Assembly: GCA_013365325.1 (NCBI GenBank)
Contig: JABVXV010000012.1
Location: 496,001 to 560,000 of the forward strand
Direction of reading: 5' to 3'
DNA from: Dipetalonema caudispina
Taxonomy: Eukaryota; Nematoda; Chromadorea; Rhabditida; Onchocercidae
DNA length: 64,000 bases
The position numbers and the translations under genes were made by a program. The notes under the pieces were generated by a model. It saw nothing but the letters and a program-made list of their open reading frames with translations. It searched no databases and had not been told where the DNA came from. Of this stretch, positions 13,283-26,800 are shown one piece after another. How positions within the stretch are numbered: position 1 is the stretch's first letter; each line of letters opens with the position of its first letter.

Positions 13283-14943
13283 ATGGCTGTCATGAGATTC
13301 AAAGGAAAGGAGATGCACACGGACGATGAAAGCGAAATTGAATATACGGTAGTTAAGCGCGTTGCATCCGTTACGATTGAATCTGATAGTCAAGTGGAAG
13401 CAGCAGTGGAGCAGCGTTCCGGACGCATAAGACGGAAGAAAAGAGTTGTGAAACGAAAAGATGTCAATGAAAAAATGGATGTCGATATTAATGTTTCTCA
13501 TCTGAGCATCATAAACAAGGGTAACATTGCACAAATTGACGCCATACTAAAATTAAATGACAAAGAATTGCTGATCAAAATATTGTACTGTTTTTCTTGC
13601 ATCTGCATGGTCCCAATTTTTATGGTCCTAGGTTTGATTGATGCTCGCGAACTCCGGAAATTAAGTGATTAAAATAATTTAGGGATGGATTGGGATGGCC
13701 TGTGTTCAACAAGTGAATTATCGTCTTCTGAAACCTGCTCCTCCGATGGTCGTGAGGCGGACGATGAGCAGTCAGATTGGGTTGGCTCTGTAAATGAAGA
13801 CCAGAATTTTCCTCTTCCACAGACATCGACGAGACAGCAGCGCTTTATTAAGTGAGTTGTTTTCAAATTCTTAATGTTAGGTAATCATTTCCCGACTGTT
13901 ATTTTCTCTTTTTGTTGAATTTAAAGGTTTGTGGATCAGCGCTTGCTCCTTATGTGTATGATTTTCTATTTCATAATTTGAGCAGAAATGGATTTCAGGA
14001 CGCGTACTGCATCAGCAGCTCTACAGCGAAAGCTGGAACGGTTTATTCGAGATGATAGCCAACGTGAACTTATTGTGAAACACTGGACCAGTTATCGACA
14101 AGTATCTTTTTTCAGCTTATTTAAATCAAAACCCAGAAAGACATCATCAAATTAGCAATCGGTATATGCTGTACATAACTAGACTGACATATGATGTACA
14201 AGCGTTGAGGGTTTAAACATTGCTAAATTTGTTATGGTCATCGCGATGTGGTATAATGTTAATGTAGTTGTCTCTGCATTCATTTGAAATTCAAATGGAA
14301 CTTTGTTATAGGTCAGTCGGGTTTTGCAATTTTTTGGTTTGGAAGTCTCGAAAAGAGGTCGTGGAACGTTGGTTTTAAAGAAGACACGATAAAATATGAA
14401 AACATACGTTCTTTCCTAACAAATGCTATTCTTTTTTGCAACTGCACTGAGTTTCTTGTGACATGTATTCTCTTATTCTGTATATTAAAATGATATACAT
14501 TATTTTATCAATTTATTTTTTGTACTGTTGTCCGTGATATATGCACTTCAAACCGGTTATGCTTTCAACTGAACATTTAACTGATTGCGGCGTTACCGTA
14601 TTGATTTACTCGTTGCTTCCGTAAATTAAACGATATTAAATTTGTTCTAAAACTGTCATTTCCAGCAGTAAGTTTGTACTGAGATTATCTTATCTTTTTG
14701 ACGTGTATTAGGGTTTGGAATCATTTTGAAGCAATATGAGAATTGAAATTCAAGGTGGGTCATGTAAGTGCGGTATATTAAATTTGAATTACATGATTTT
14801 GATGTTGGTATGATCTTATTTGCCTAAGCTTTTGTCGATGCTAAATCCGCATTTTTCAGGACATTCGACAAAAGATACCTTTCGAAGTTATTGTAAGTTT
14901 GAGTGCACTATATGCCAAGAGAGGTCAATTTGGTAGGCGATAG
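13283..14943 (+). CDS. GPATCH2-like acidic/basic protein, no G-patch
   Basis: Four exons join in phase (13283-13520, 13683-13851, 13999-14101, 14860-14943) to give about 197 residues. The N-terminal third has a basic cluster RIRRKKRVVKRKDVNEKMDVD, followed by an acidic/serine stretch ending in GREADDEQSDW. In vertebrate GPATCH2 a basic RRRRKVKR block also precedes an SS-rich segment ending GDDEQSDW, so I infer a divergent relative; the G-patch of that family is not seen. The rest (LERFIRDDSQRELIVKHW, then DIRQKIPFEVIVSLSALYAKR) is predicted helical. The last intron (14102-14859) is long, and the final exon has a GTAAGT inside it at 14893, so the 3' end could differ. It is probably nuclear. 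It may be the first gene of an operon with the two genes that follow. Confidence 0.5.
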
Positions 14944-15072
14944 ACGCTTAACGTTTAAAGTGTATGCACTTTTTATTTACATATATTTTTATATTTCCAT
15001 CTTAAGCTGCGAGGTTTTCGAACTAGTAGATTCAAAAATTTGGCTTCATTCTTTTTCCACTGATTTTGCTGA

Positions 15073-15381
15073 ATGTTCATGAACGTTGAAAACTACAGAG
15101 AGTTCGGAGTACCACTGAGGAGTGCATTTACTGGACGTGATTTTGAAATACTGGTCAATGAAGCAATACGACTAGTATTAGGTCAGACTGCTCCGAGTTA
15201 TTCGTTGGGCCCGTTTAACGAGATTGAACGGAAAGGGTCTGTGGTCGTTCAAGCATCGGACGTGAATCTTGTTTGGGCAGCACTTTCAGTGTATGGACGC
15301 TTTTTTGGCAAGCCTATCGCTTTGCATTTTAATTCGGTTGGCCTTTTAACCCTGTGTACTAGTTACTTAGTTTCGCTTTAG
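15073..15381 (+). CDS. RPP14/POP5-like RNase P/MRP subunit
   Basis: Single open frame of 102 residues (human RPP14 has 124). The pattern FEILVNEAIRLVLG, then EIERKGSVVVQASDVNLVWAALSVYG, follows RPP14, where a helix ending LFG precedes TYEEKTLSAILRICSSGLVKLWSSLTLLG; the order of helix, strand and the VWAALS/LWSSLT helix is the same, though identity is modest. RPP14 family proteins are small subunits of nuclear RNase P and RNase MRP, which process pre-tRNA and pre-rRNA. An in-frame TGA lies directly before the ATG, so the frame starts here or at the ATG at 15079, unless an upstream exon is spliced in. The gene starts 130 bases after the preceding stop, a spacing typical of nematode operons. Confidence 0.55.
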   Translation: MFMNVENYREFGVPLRSAFTGRDFEILVNEAIRLVLGQTAPSYSLGPFNEIERKGSVVVQASDVNLVWAALSVYGRFFGKPIALHFNSVGLLTLCTSYLVSL

Positions 15382-15715
15382 GCTCCTGAAATACTGTTGA
15401 GACGATATGTTATTGTTATGAAAGCGTACCATAGTCAAGTGTTGATACCATAACAGTGTTAAAAATACAAGTAAGGAAATAAATTAAGATATGCCAGTGA
15501 GATATATTAAATAGCATTGCTGAATGTCTTTTCTTACTTCAGGTCAAGTATACACTGTATGATCCTATCATTATTGCTGTTTGTAACATTATTTTAATCA
15601 ATTTTAAAATACTTATCTTATTTCAAACGAATAATTCAACCCATTTGAAATAGAATTATGCAAAGTCATTTATTGTAAATTCTTTTTCAGTTAACTGAAG
15701 TTCAAGAGCGTTGAA

Positions 15716-17587
15716 ATGGATATCTATTTCTACATATCATGCTTCACATTTGCTGTAGTTTTTATTTATGGCCTACTGTTGATCTTAGTTTACATTTCAC
15801 TACCACGAAAAAAACCACTATTATTTGAAGGGAAGCATGCATTCATCACAGGTATATCATTTATTGAATTCATGTAGATGAGATGTTTTTTCTTAGGTTG
15901 CATTGAATTTTCAACATATTCCTAATTCCTTTCTACCAAAGCGTTTTAGCATAGGTTTTTCGGTGAACTATTGTTTTGTTTGAAATTTTTGCGACTCATT
16001 TTCTTGTGTTAAATTTTCTTTTTCAGTAATAGTGCTGAACTTTCAAAAATCAAAAAGCAGAACAAAACCTTTGCAGGTGGATCGAAAGGAATCGGAAAAG
16101 CAATCGCTGTAGCCTTAATACGACGCGGTTGTTCTGTTTCTTTGGCTGCGCGTAACGTTGAACAGCTGGAATTGGTGTGTAACGAATTGAATGCTTTTGC
16201 AAAAGCCAAGAAAAATGGCGCGGTTGCAAAATATTACAGTGTTGATGTCACTTCATCCTATAATGTGGTGAGGATTATTATGTAATAAGTAATTGATGTC
16301 ATTCTAATTAAAGACAGAATAAGAACAAAAATGAAGACCTAACGTTTGTTTAATTTCTTCAGCAAGTTTAATAAACTTTCATAAAATGTTGTAAGTTTTT
16401 TCTGTGAAAATTTTCATGGATCTTGTTCAGCTGAAAGCAGTGGTAGAAGAAGCGGAAAATGAACTTGGTGATATCAATATTTTGGTAAATAACGCGGGGT
16501 ATGCTCTGCAAGGCGCTTTTGATTCCGTTGATATATCAGTATTTGAGGAGCAAATGTGTCTGAATTTTTTGAGTGCGGTATGCTTTTTATGCAATAGTGA
16601 GGATGGAAAGATGAGAAGGGTTGTCTTGTCCCAAGTTCTTCCCCTTTTCGTATTATTTTTATTTGGAGTTGTCGTTTTGAGATTCAAGTATATCTACGAA
16701 ACTTTTGCGAAATTAAAATACTATCACACTGACAAGATATCTTTGCCTTCAGGTTTATATGACTAAAGCAGTGGTGTCCAAAATGAAAAAATCGCGAGAC
16801 GGTCAAATCATTTTTGTGAATTCTGCAGCTGGTCAATGTCCAATTTGGGGATATACTGCCTATGGAGCAACAAAATTCGCAATGCGTGGTTTCGCTGAAG
16901 CATTGTATATGGAACTGCTCCCATATAACGTTCAAGTATCGGTAATCTATCCTCCAAATACAAATACCGAAGGCTACCAGGTTCCAAATTTTTCTAATTA
17001 TTGTAATGCTTCTATGATTGCGATATCATTCAAGTCACCGGAAGGTTGTTTTCGTATGCTGTTGATAATTTATTCAAAAATTTGGAAAAAAATAACGAAG
17101 GCTTGTGTTGTAACCATGATTTTTAAGCGTGAAATATTGACAATGCCGGAGGAACTGAAAGAAATAAGTGGTACTGCAGGACTATTTGAACCAGAAACGG
17201 TCGCTGAATGCCTCATTTATAATCTTTCTCGTGGTAATTATCACACATGCATTGGTTTGGAAGGATGGGCACTTGGAGTACTGTCAGCGGGTGGTGCACC
17301 AGAGAAGAGCTTTTTGCAGGCTGTTGCACAGGTCATTTGACTCTTGATTTTTCATTCAACTTGACTTTTTTTGGAATATCCAAAGAATTATCAAAGTATT
17401 GGTACTCCACACTATGATTTCTTCAGTTTTTTACTGTTTGACTCTCCGGTCAATTATTTTCCACGAATTTTACTTATGCTTTTTCTTCTGTATTCAGGTG
17501 CTGTTTGGTGGTTTGCTGCGGGCGATCATGCTCATTTACATCGGTCATTTCAACTGGATAGTGAAGAAATGTAGACTTAAACAATGA
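15716..17587 (+). CDS. 3-ketodihydrosphingosine reductase (KDSR)
   Basis: NADPH-dependent short-chain dehydrogenase of the ER membrane; it reduces 3-ketodihydrosphingosine to dihydrosphingosine, the second step of sphingolipid synthesis. Exons: 15716-15851, 16077-16267, 16431-16577, 16753-16980, 17128-17331, 17498-17587, giving 331 residues (human 332). Residues about 7-30 are a membrane segment. The cofactor loop reads TGGSKGIG (45-52), NNAG is at 129-132, and the catalytic set is Ser182, Tyr195 and Lys199 in YGATK. The last exon encodes a hydrophobic C-terminal helix (GGLLRAIMLIYIG). A TTTTTCAG at 15683-15690 before the ATG is a likely trans-splice acceptor. The intron 16981-17127 is 147 bases, in frame and free of stops, so retention would insert 49 residues; the length match to human KDSR argues that it is spliced out. 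Confidence 0.93.
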
Positions 17588-17895
17588 ATGTCTATGAGAA
17601 ACTTGAGTTTCGTCTATTGTTTGGTCTTTTGAGGTGCTTGTTCATCTATGTAAACTGCCTCGTCTTCCGATATTTCATTTCGGTGAATAATTAGAATTTT
17701 TTAATAGATATCTTGCGCTTAGTTACGGGACAGGAAGTCCAGAACTTCTGATAGATGGGAACAGCATGAAATTGATAACAAGCTTTAGTGAACCTTGAAT
17801 CAGTGAGAATACAAAATAGCATCATATTACACCGCATTGGTACAACAGTAGCAAGGAACAAAAAGAGGGATGTAGCTTGTTCACATAATTCCTTT

Positions 17896-20800
17896 TCAAG
17901 CGTGTAATTTGCAATATGGAGCTCCATTCTTGGCATAAAAACTCTCTCCTTCTAAGTTCACATTGCAGCTCTGAAGTTAATTAAATTCGAGTAACAGTAG
18001 GTTAAGCATCCATATTTAACCTATAAACATTGGCATTCTGTATCTTTGATTCTTCTTGTTTACTGTTTCAAAACAGTTTTTTTTTGGGACCGAAATGTTG
18101 TTCTAAAGGTCTTCGGTACTGGTCAGATTATTTTTGTTTCCACTTTTAGTGAGTCTTCAAGTTCAAGACTTCTACGTGTTCGGTAAAACTATACAACATG
18201 ATAAATTTACCGTGCAGTTAAAGCAGTTTGAATGGAATGCAGCGCCCAATGCTTCCACCCATCTATCGCCAGCTTCTATCGGGTAATGGCACGAAACGCA
18301 GTTGGTTGTGAATAGTCTATTCCAATCTAGAATTCAGGGTCGTTCTTTACCTCAAATTGCCATGTTTGAAAGTGATTATTTAAATCAATATTCAGCCATT
18401 TGGTGATGAAAATGTAAGGAGCTGAAGTACTTAATGAATTATTAAATTAAGTATGACGAGCTTGCCTGTTTCACAATATGGTTGTCCTTGTTCGAGGAAA
18501 AATGCAGAATTTCCGAATGGATTATGGCAATGTGTGCAAACAAAGCAGTGCGGATGCCACTGTTTCTGAAGCGCATTCAGACAGTCCTGTAAAAAGAAAT
18601 CAAGCGAGTAGTAGCTATCTAGTTATCATTGCGACTTCTAGAATTATTCGATACAGAGATTCTCTATCATGAAAGCAAATAACTTTTTCTGTGTTTAGGA
18701 AAGCCATCAGACTATTGGTTTTGCTTCCTGACGATACCGATCCCACGTTGCATATTTGAACAGTTTTTTAGTTTGAAAGGTTTTTATTTTTATTAACTAA
18801 CGGCAGTTATTGGCTGATTGCATTTGGCACAGCGTGGAGCAATTTCAGTTTCGAAGCAGCGCTCGCAATATTTATGTCCCTTTTCTTCTACAAAACCAAT
18901 ATCCAATAGTTTGCGACCACATGGTTTATTGGAGCATATAAAATGATCTGGACAATATGCTGATCTATTAGCTAAGACATATGCACCCCTGCAAAGCAAC
19001 TCTAACTTCAAATTATCAGATTTTTGAAAGCCTATCTAACCGACGAAACTCTCATTGTCCCTCAGTTACGTAATTCAGAGTAATTCTAGTACGTATATAT
19101 CTCATATTAATTAATTCTAAGATTGAAATTGCTTATGCAAACGACTGTTTCGAAATGTAAAGTGAGGAACTAAATATACCTTATTTCTTGTCTGCAGTCT
19201 TCGCAGCACGGTATACGGTTACTTTGAGCATGAAGTATACCTCGACCTTTTGCCAGTTCTTCATTTTGTGATTCATGGACATTTGATTGTTTAATATACG
19301 AATTCCTATTGACTGCAAAATTTCAGAACTCTGATTTTAAAGAGCAGAAATGCAAAAGGAAAGTCAATTTTTAAGCCGAAAAATTGAAAATATTAGTTGT
19401 GGGGAAGAAATGACTTCTAGCAGTGAGTTATTATAATTGTCAGTATATGTAATCACAGATTTGAATGGGTTATAGAAACTAAATTACAGCAACTGAAGTT
19501 TGAATCAAATTGCGATTAAAAGTTTCCAGCTTTTTGCATCTCTGTAACAAGCATTTCAAACTCTATGAAAATGAAAAAATGCTTGGCACTAAAGCGAAAG
19601 AAATAAAAAGAATCATGAAGTAGTTGGAATTTCAAGGTGTTTAAGAGAGGAAGAAATGCAAGTTGTTTTATAGAAATAATTCAATTATACATTTATGATC
19701 AATACTCATAGGATTCTTTGCAGAAATTTACAGAATCTTCAACGAGATTCCACTCTTACAAAAACTGAAATCAGTCGATAGCTCTGCTTTTCTCTTTGAG
19801 TACTTTGTAGACTTCCAGAAGTTTACTGACTGCATCCTTTATCCTAATCATATCCACTGACAAGTCAAAAAATACGGAGGTTATTTTAGTTTGATGCACA
19901 AATAATTTCCGTTACCAGTTTTCTTAGTGGAATTAGTTATTTTGAATGATTACTCATAAACTACTGTTGATCAAGAGAGTATAGCTTGGAACACTTTTCG
20001 GCATCACTATATTATTGTTTTCATTTATTATCATGAGCAAAGCTCTTATACAGAGATCAGTTAATTTGCACTTGCAGGATATTTGAGAACATTTTACACT
20101 GCATAACATGCTCTTCTCACTTTAAAAAATTTAGACTTTTCAGGACGTTCACATACTGTTAGTAGTTTTTAATTAGTAAAGCAGCCAGAAATTAGCATAT
20201 ACCTTCCTGTCCATCTATTTGTACATTTATTTCACAACAACTTATCAGAATTTTATCTATGATCTGTTACTATTACCTAATTGGGCGTTAATGAGCATTG
20301 AAGAATGATATAGGAGCTATTGGAATAACACACACTTTCGTTTGCATGCTGTTTCATGGAGGATTTCGATGATTAGATCTGATGGCGTTACGACGCCCAA
20401 ACAATTATCACCGTAAAAAAATATCACCATCCGGATCTTGACAACTGTTTGACTGATTCTCCACTACTTTTATTACTTTATTTGTGTCCAAACATCTTGC
20501 ACTTTTTTGTTGATGATGACAAAAGCCATTTTCATTCATCAATTTGTCCTCCATGCTAGAGTATCGTAGCACTTATATAAAATGTAAAACTTTGTTGATT
20601 AACTTACATAAATAATTAAACTTGTTTTTTAAAAGAATATTTACCGAAAATTTAAAATTCCTAGAACTAATTTTTATAAAATCTTTTTCTAAGCTTCATT
20701 TGGTAAGAGAAAAATTCCGTTAAAGGATGAAGTTTTTGCATACTTGTCAAGATTTTTGAGGAAATCGATAGCATTTTCAAGCATGTGTGAAAGTTCCTTC

Positions 20801-23800
20801 CCCGGATCATGTAATTCCAATTGATATCGAGCGATACTTGCGATAGCAATCTCTTTATCACGTTCTTCAATGGAATTCGAGTTCCTAGATTCTTTTTGTT
20901 CTTTCTCGATGTTTTCTCTAACCTCGTCCGTTACTTTCTGATTCTTAACATGAACATCAATATTCCACCCTTTCCATTTTGTCTTTTCATTCCCTTTATT
21001 CCTAATTTTATCACTGTGGGACACATCTTCCACAGTAATATCCTGAGAAAGCACATCAGTAATAAAGTTTTCTTCCATCTCAGTAATTAATTCCTCCTTT
21101 TCAATTGTATCTAAGTCGATATTTCCAGTTTCACCATAATGACTTACAGTATCCAATGATTCTGTTCCACTAGGCAGCTCCTGATCACCACACATCTCCT
21201 TGATGGGAAGAGTTCTCATTTCCATCCTATTATTATTGTCCACTAAAACGACATCAGCTTTATCGAGATTACGTTCTTCCTTTCCGTACTCCACCCTTTC
21301 GTATTCTCGAATTTCTAAATTTACCGTTTTGTGGTCGGTGTTCTGAGGGATGGAAGCCAAGTGTGGCCTGTTTTGAATATTTTGTTGCTGTTGCTGGTAT
21401 TCTTTGATACTATTTGTCGAGCAATAACTATCGTACTCACAGCTACAAATTTTATTATTTATATTATCAGTGAAGCCTTTTATATCTGTTTTATGAGTTC
21501 CTTCCACATCCCAATTGGATTCGTCTGAAAACCCCTTTCGTTCTTCCGTATGTCCCGAATAATTCGGATTTCGAAAAAACGGATCACATTGCATCAATTG
21601 GTATCTGCATTCCATGTTAAAATTACTTTCAGTGATTCTGTCTTCTTCCAACTGATTAATAGGCTTCCAATGATAACTTTTTTCTTCACCTCTTAACAGG
21701 TACCGTTTCGGACTTGGAAGCTTTCGCCATTTATCCTCATCTTCCTTGATGAATTTTGATAATGGCAAGAGCAATTCTTCTTCCGGTTTGCTAGAGTTCG
21801 AATATTTAGAAGCAGCAGCAGTTAAATAGCTGCATTGCCAATATCTCTTAATTTTGTGGGATTCCGGAGGCCAGTGATATTTACATGGAAGCCGACGTGG
21901 TGACGTTACTTTCTGGATTTCAAGAGGTAAAGATCGGACACGACTTAACAACATTTGCGAAGGTTGGTGAGATTCTTGATTGGACACATCACCTGCGTGA
22001 ATGTACAAATGACACAATATACAAAGGACATTTGACAAAGTTACAGAACAGACTTTGACATGAATAATTGTGACTGAAATTAAATCGCAAACATGTATAT
22101 AAGCAAAATCGGAATTCACATAGAAACAAGCATGTTATTTCAGTTATGAAACCATTAGATTTAATTTGTAGTCATTTTATTGATTGTAAAGCCAAAATAA
22201 AACTTCTTAGGCGTGCTTTATAAAGAATCATAATTCCCATTTTTACGTGAACTTTTGGTATTAAAAGTTAAGTTGGAGTTTAATTACCGAACTAATCTAA
22301 TCTTCAGTTTGTTTTTTGGTTTCATTTTGATATCGGCATTAACACTTTCAAGACCACCATTCGGTAGTTTTTTTACTCTCAGCTAAATAATTTCTTGCTG
22401 TAAATATAATTGAAGTAATCTCATTTACCTGAACTCATCGACGAACTGTAAATTTCCTTCCTCAATTCATTCAATTCTTGGCCATAGTGAGTAGCTGCTG
22501 GTGGTACACCTCGATTGCTTGGACTGTAATCTTATTCTTTTCAGTTCTGAATATTTTTGTATAATACATATCAATACAACTCACAGTTCAGACAATAATA
22601 CATCAGTATTTGAGAAAGTCTTCATAATGTTTTATCAAAAATAGAATTAGTATTTTATTTCTGCTTTTATTTTTGCATTTCTTATTAAAAATTGAATGAT
22701 GACGAAGAACTCAGTGAATACTTCGTATTCCAAAAAAATTAATAAATGATTAGTATGTTTGACTTAGTACTTATTATTTATATACTAAATTATGCGTTAG
22801 AGAGACTTGGATTGTGTGCTATCGCAAATTACTTGTCTTATAATATCTTTAGCAGTCAGTTAAAAATCCAAATGTTTGATTCCAGAATTGCCTTTTAGTT
22901 TTAATACAATTCATGCTATCCCACATAATTTTATGAATAATTTTTGGATGCAAATTATGGAAAGGGCTTGATTTTAGGGGAATTTTTTCTGGAAGCGGTT
23001 AATAATGAAAACAGTGATCGAAGCTATAAAAGGAGTATAGCGAAATCGTTTTAAGTGTCTGTCAGGACTTTTTAATCACAAAGACAGGAATGAAAATTGG
23101 AGGAAGAATACGAAAGATTTGTATGCCAAGTGAAAATGTTGATCTTTTAAATAATAATCGAAAAATTAGTTTTATTATCTGAATATTCTTTTAGTAAATT
23201 GTCGGCGATTTTGTTTTTTCCAACTATTTGATGATAAAATAATAAAAATTTCAGTAGATTTCGAAATCGATTAGAAATCGAAGTGTTATCAATGGTATAA
23301 TTGGCAACATTTGCTGTTCCATAAATTATACACAATGGCTGAACTACATAATTTATCCATCGGAAAACAAATAATTATTTTCTTTTCAGAGAAGTAAGCT
23401 GAGATTATTATATTGAAAATCTTCGGTAGAAGATATAAAATTTGCATAGCTTGAAACTAAAACGAAAATTCTTCCAACTTAAACGAATCTTGTGCGGGCA
23501 ACAAATTTGAATCTGACAAGCGTCTTTGAAAATGAAAAATTGGGGAAAAATGAAATTCGAAAAATTTGCTGAGCACCTGATAGGACTTTGCGTCTTCCAT
23601 GGTGTGGGACTGATTGAAATCGACTGCCGAGTCATAACTTCTGGCTGATACGGAGTTAGCAAAATATTTTTGTCAGAAGTTGGAACCATTTTGGGTCTCC
23701 GTCTAAAACATAAAAATCTAAGGCAGTTAATTATTTTGTAGAATTCAAAAAATTTCTGGCAGTCATGAAAAATCGATTTCTTCTATTTTGTTTTTGCCTG

Positions 23801-26800
23801 TTTTACTGTATTTGCATTCTATTATGGAATTCAATAAGCAAAACTGCGTCGTTTGGAATCCCTTCGAAGATTTGATCTCATATTATCAAATCAGCAACAT
23901 TGCTATCAACATCGTTATGGTCGTTTTTGTTATTTGCGGTTAAAGAACTTTTTTCAATACCATCCAATGTTTCCTACTCGAATTTTGGACTCAGTATTGC
24001 GAGGTCCTAATCCAAAACCGAGGTAATGTATTTCTGCAAGAGATTAGTGCTGGAGAAGTAAAAAGAGATAAAAATGATAACAGGAGGTGAAAAGACGGAA
24101 GGAGTGGAAAAAAATATCCCCAATATTGTTTGCCGCTTCCTTCACGGCTCACCAGAAATCCTGAAAAACGATCTTAAAGTTTGAAACCTAAAATTGATCG
24201 ATTATCATCGAATCTATTACTATTAAAGAGTTACAAAATTAACATACGCGGCAGACCAATGGGTCTCGTCACGCCTTGTAATGTTACTGCCTCCTTTAAG
24301 CTGACGGCCATGAATGTCACAGTAAAATTTGTCATTGATAAAATGATGCCCTTGATTCTTGAGTGAGCTACCGCATGTTGAGCATTGGAAGCAATCACTA
24401 TGTACCGTACGGTCGTATGCTCGACACATCACTCCTCTATAATACTTAAATTTTGAGACATATTCCTAAATAACGATAAATGAAGTCATCATAACTATAA
24501 TTGTTATTAGAGGTACTATTTTCATTTAAAAATCTATTTAAATTCATTAATAAGGATAGAATAGCAGGCTAAATGTGCACATCAGCTAATCCAGTTCCGT
24601 TCATCCTACTTTAAACCACGTTTTAGGATTACTGAAGTATTTTCTTATCTCGTATAAGGGACCAATTGAGTGTAATGAATGACTCATTACAAAAATGATA
24701 AATGATAAAATGAAATTGTGTAATTTCCTGTGGTTGAATAATCTTTTATGACCGTTGCATCTTAATGTGTTTAAGTACATTTAAGATTCTTTTCATGACC
24801 ACTTTCATTCTGTTACTTAATTTGGGCTGACGATAATCCCAATTTAAAAACTTTTATTTTCAATGGGTTTTCAGTTGGTAATTTACCCTCACATCTATAA
24901 ATACCACCATTATTCAACGAGAAGACACAATTAAGAATTAGATAGTCAATGTTTTTGTGAAAATCAGCAACTCTAAATAAAGTTAAAAAGTTCCAACATG
25001 TGAAGAAATACATCGCTCGAAACCTTTCATCTAACTGTTGTAAATGTATTTTGAATATTTTTTTATGTTTATTTTAGATTATCCAAGATATTGCAACAAG
25101 ACAAATAGGATTTTTGGCATTACAACAATTTACTGATTAGTTTTTGGGCAAAAACACAACATAACGCTAAGATATGGTCTTCCAAATTCTTGATATAACC
25201 TAAAAACACTAGGCAAGAAAGGTATATTATTTCATTCAACGTAAGATCAGTACGGTTAGTGTTTTTTTATTCAGCCAGAGAAATTTGTTTGTTTATGAAT
25301 ATTTTGAGCATAATATTAGATTTTGCTTCTCTTACAGAGATTAATGTATTAAAGATGAATTACTACAAACATCATACATCAAGCAGCAGAAAAAAATTTT
25401 TTGGATATACTGACATAATGAGACATAATCTGATTGGCAATGTATGATCAAGCAAAGTTTATCGTACTGACAGAACGATGCTTCGAAGACTATAACTTGG
25501 TAGTTTATATTTGAAGTTGGTGGGGAAAGTTTTCAATAAACAATTTTGAAGGCTAAAATTATTCAATCAAATTGGAGTACAGATTTCTTTCATTAAAATT
25601 AATGCTACAAAGTTGAAAAAGAACTGTCAAAATAACATACTTAATATTGCGTCCACAAATAAAACACATCGGCATTTCGGAAATATTTTCCGCATTCGGT
25701 CGGGTTTCTTCTGAAAATGAACAGAGTTCAGCATAAAGTTCTTTTATATTATATTACACATCATAATGACTATTTGTATCATTGAATAATATTAAATTGG
25801 CTGCAGTACCCTAAAGGTGCTTGGAAATCTATGTTCCACTATGATCCATGAAAAGTTTAAGAGTTAAACTAATAAGATTTCAAAAAAATTTAAAACTGCG
25901 GCAGCATACCTTGATTGATCTTAATCGACTTGACTGGTGTCGCATGTCCTTCATTTTCCTTCGAGCGCTCATTTTCCTGGATAAGGCGAAGCGTTTCCGA
26001 TCGCAAATACGACGGAACTTCCTTTTGTTTAGCCAAATTTGGGCTGAAATATCTCCAATTGAGATACTTAATGAAGTCTTGAATGCTATTCTTGATTGGT
26101 CAAAATAATACGACTGGCTTGCTCAAGAAAAGCTTTTGATAAATTAAGCTTAGAAATCCTCAGTCCAGCGAACCTAAATGCTAGTTTTTTATTTGGCAAA
26201 AACGTAATTGTGCTTATTTGTGGCCCAGTTGTAGTGCAAAAATCAATTTCCAATAATAATAACGAACTTATTGTGTTGTAACAGAAGATGTAGGTCGATT
26301 ATTACGATATATGGGTCAACATCATAATGTCCGTAATGGACATAGCTGGTTTAAGGCATTTGATTTTACTTCTTAACAGATGCATGAAAAATTTTAGTTT
26401 TGATTTGCGAATAAATTAAATTTTTAAAATACATGTGAGTTGTTAAGATTAAAAATATTCATTGTTTTAAATCAAAGCTTACTCAGTTCCAAACAGTCCA
26501 CCTGTTTGTTGAAGGTATTGTTCAGCAGCTGTTTGCGGCGAATAAAGAGGCATCGGTGAATTGTACTGTAAATGTTTCACTTCCTGATGATCACCGAATG
26601 GTTGAGCTGTGACGTTGAAACCCGGGATTGCGATTGATTCCTGGAAAAATCTCGTTTGACAAACGTTAAATAATCTCCCCAAACTAATTTTGTTCGATAA
26701 TATGTAAATAAAAAGTAATTAAGTACTTAATTTGAACTAATGGTTCCCATTGTTTCAAATCTAGAAAAATTTCTATCCTTTTACGTTTCAAAAAGTCATA

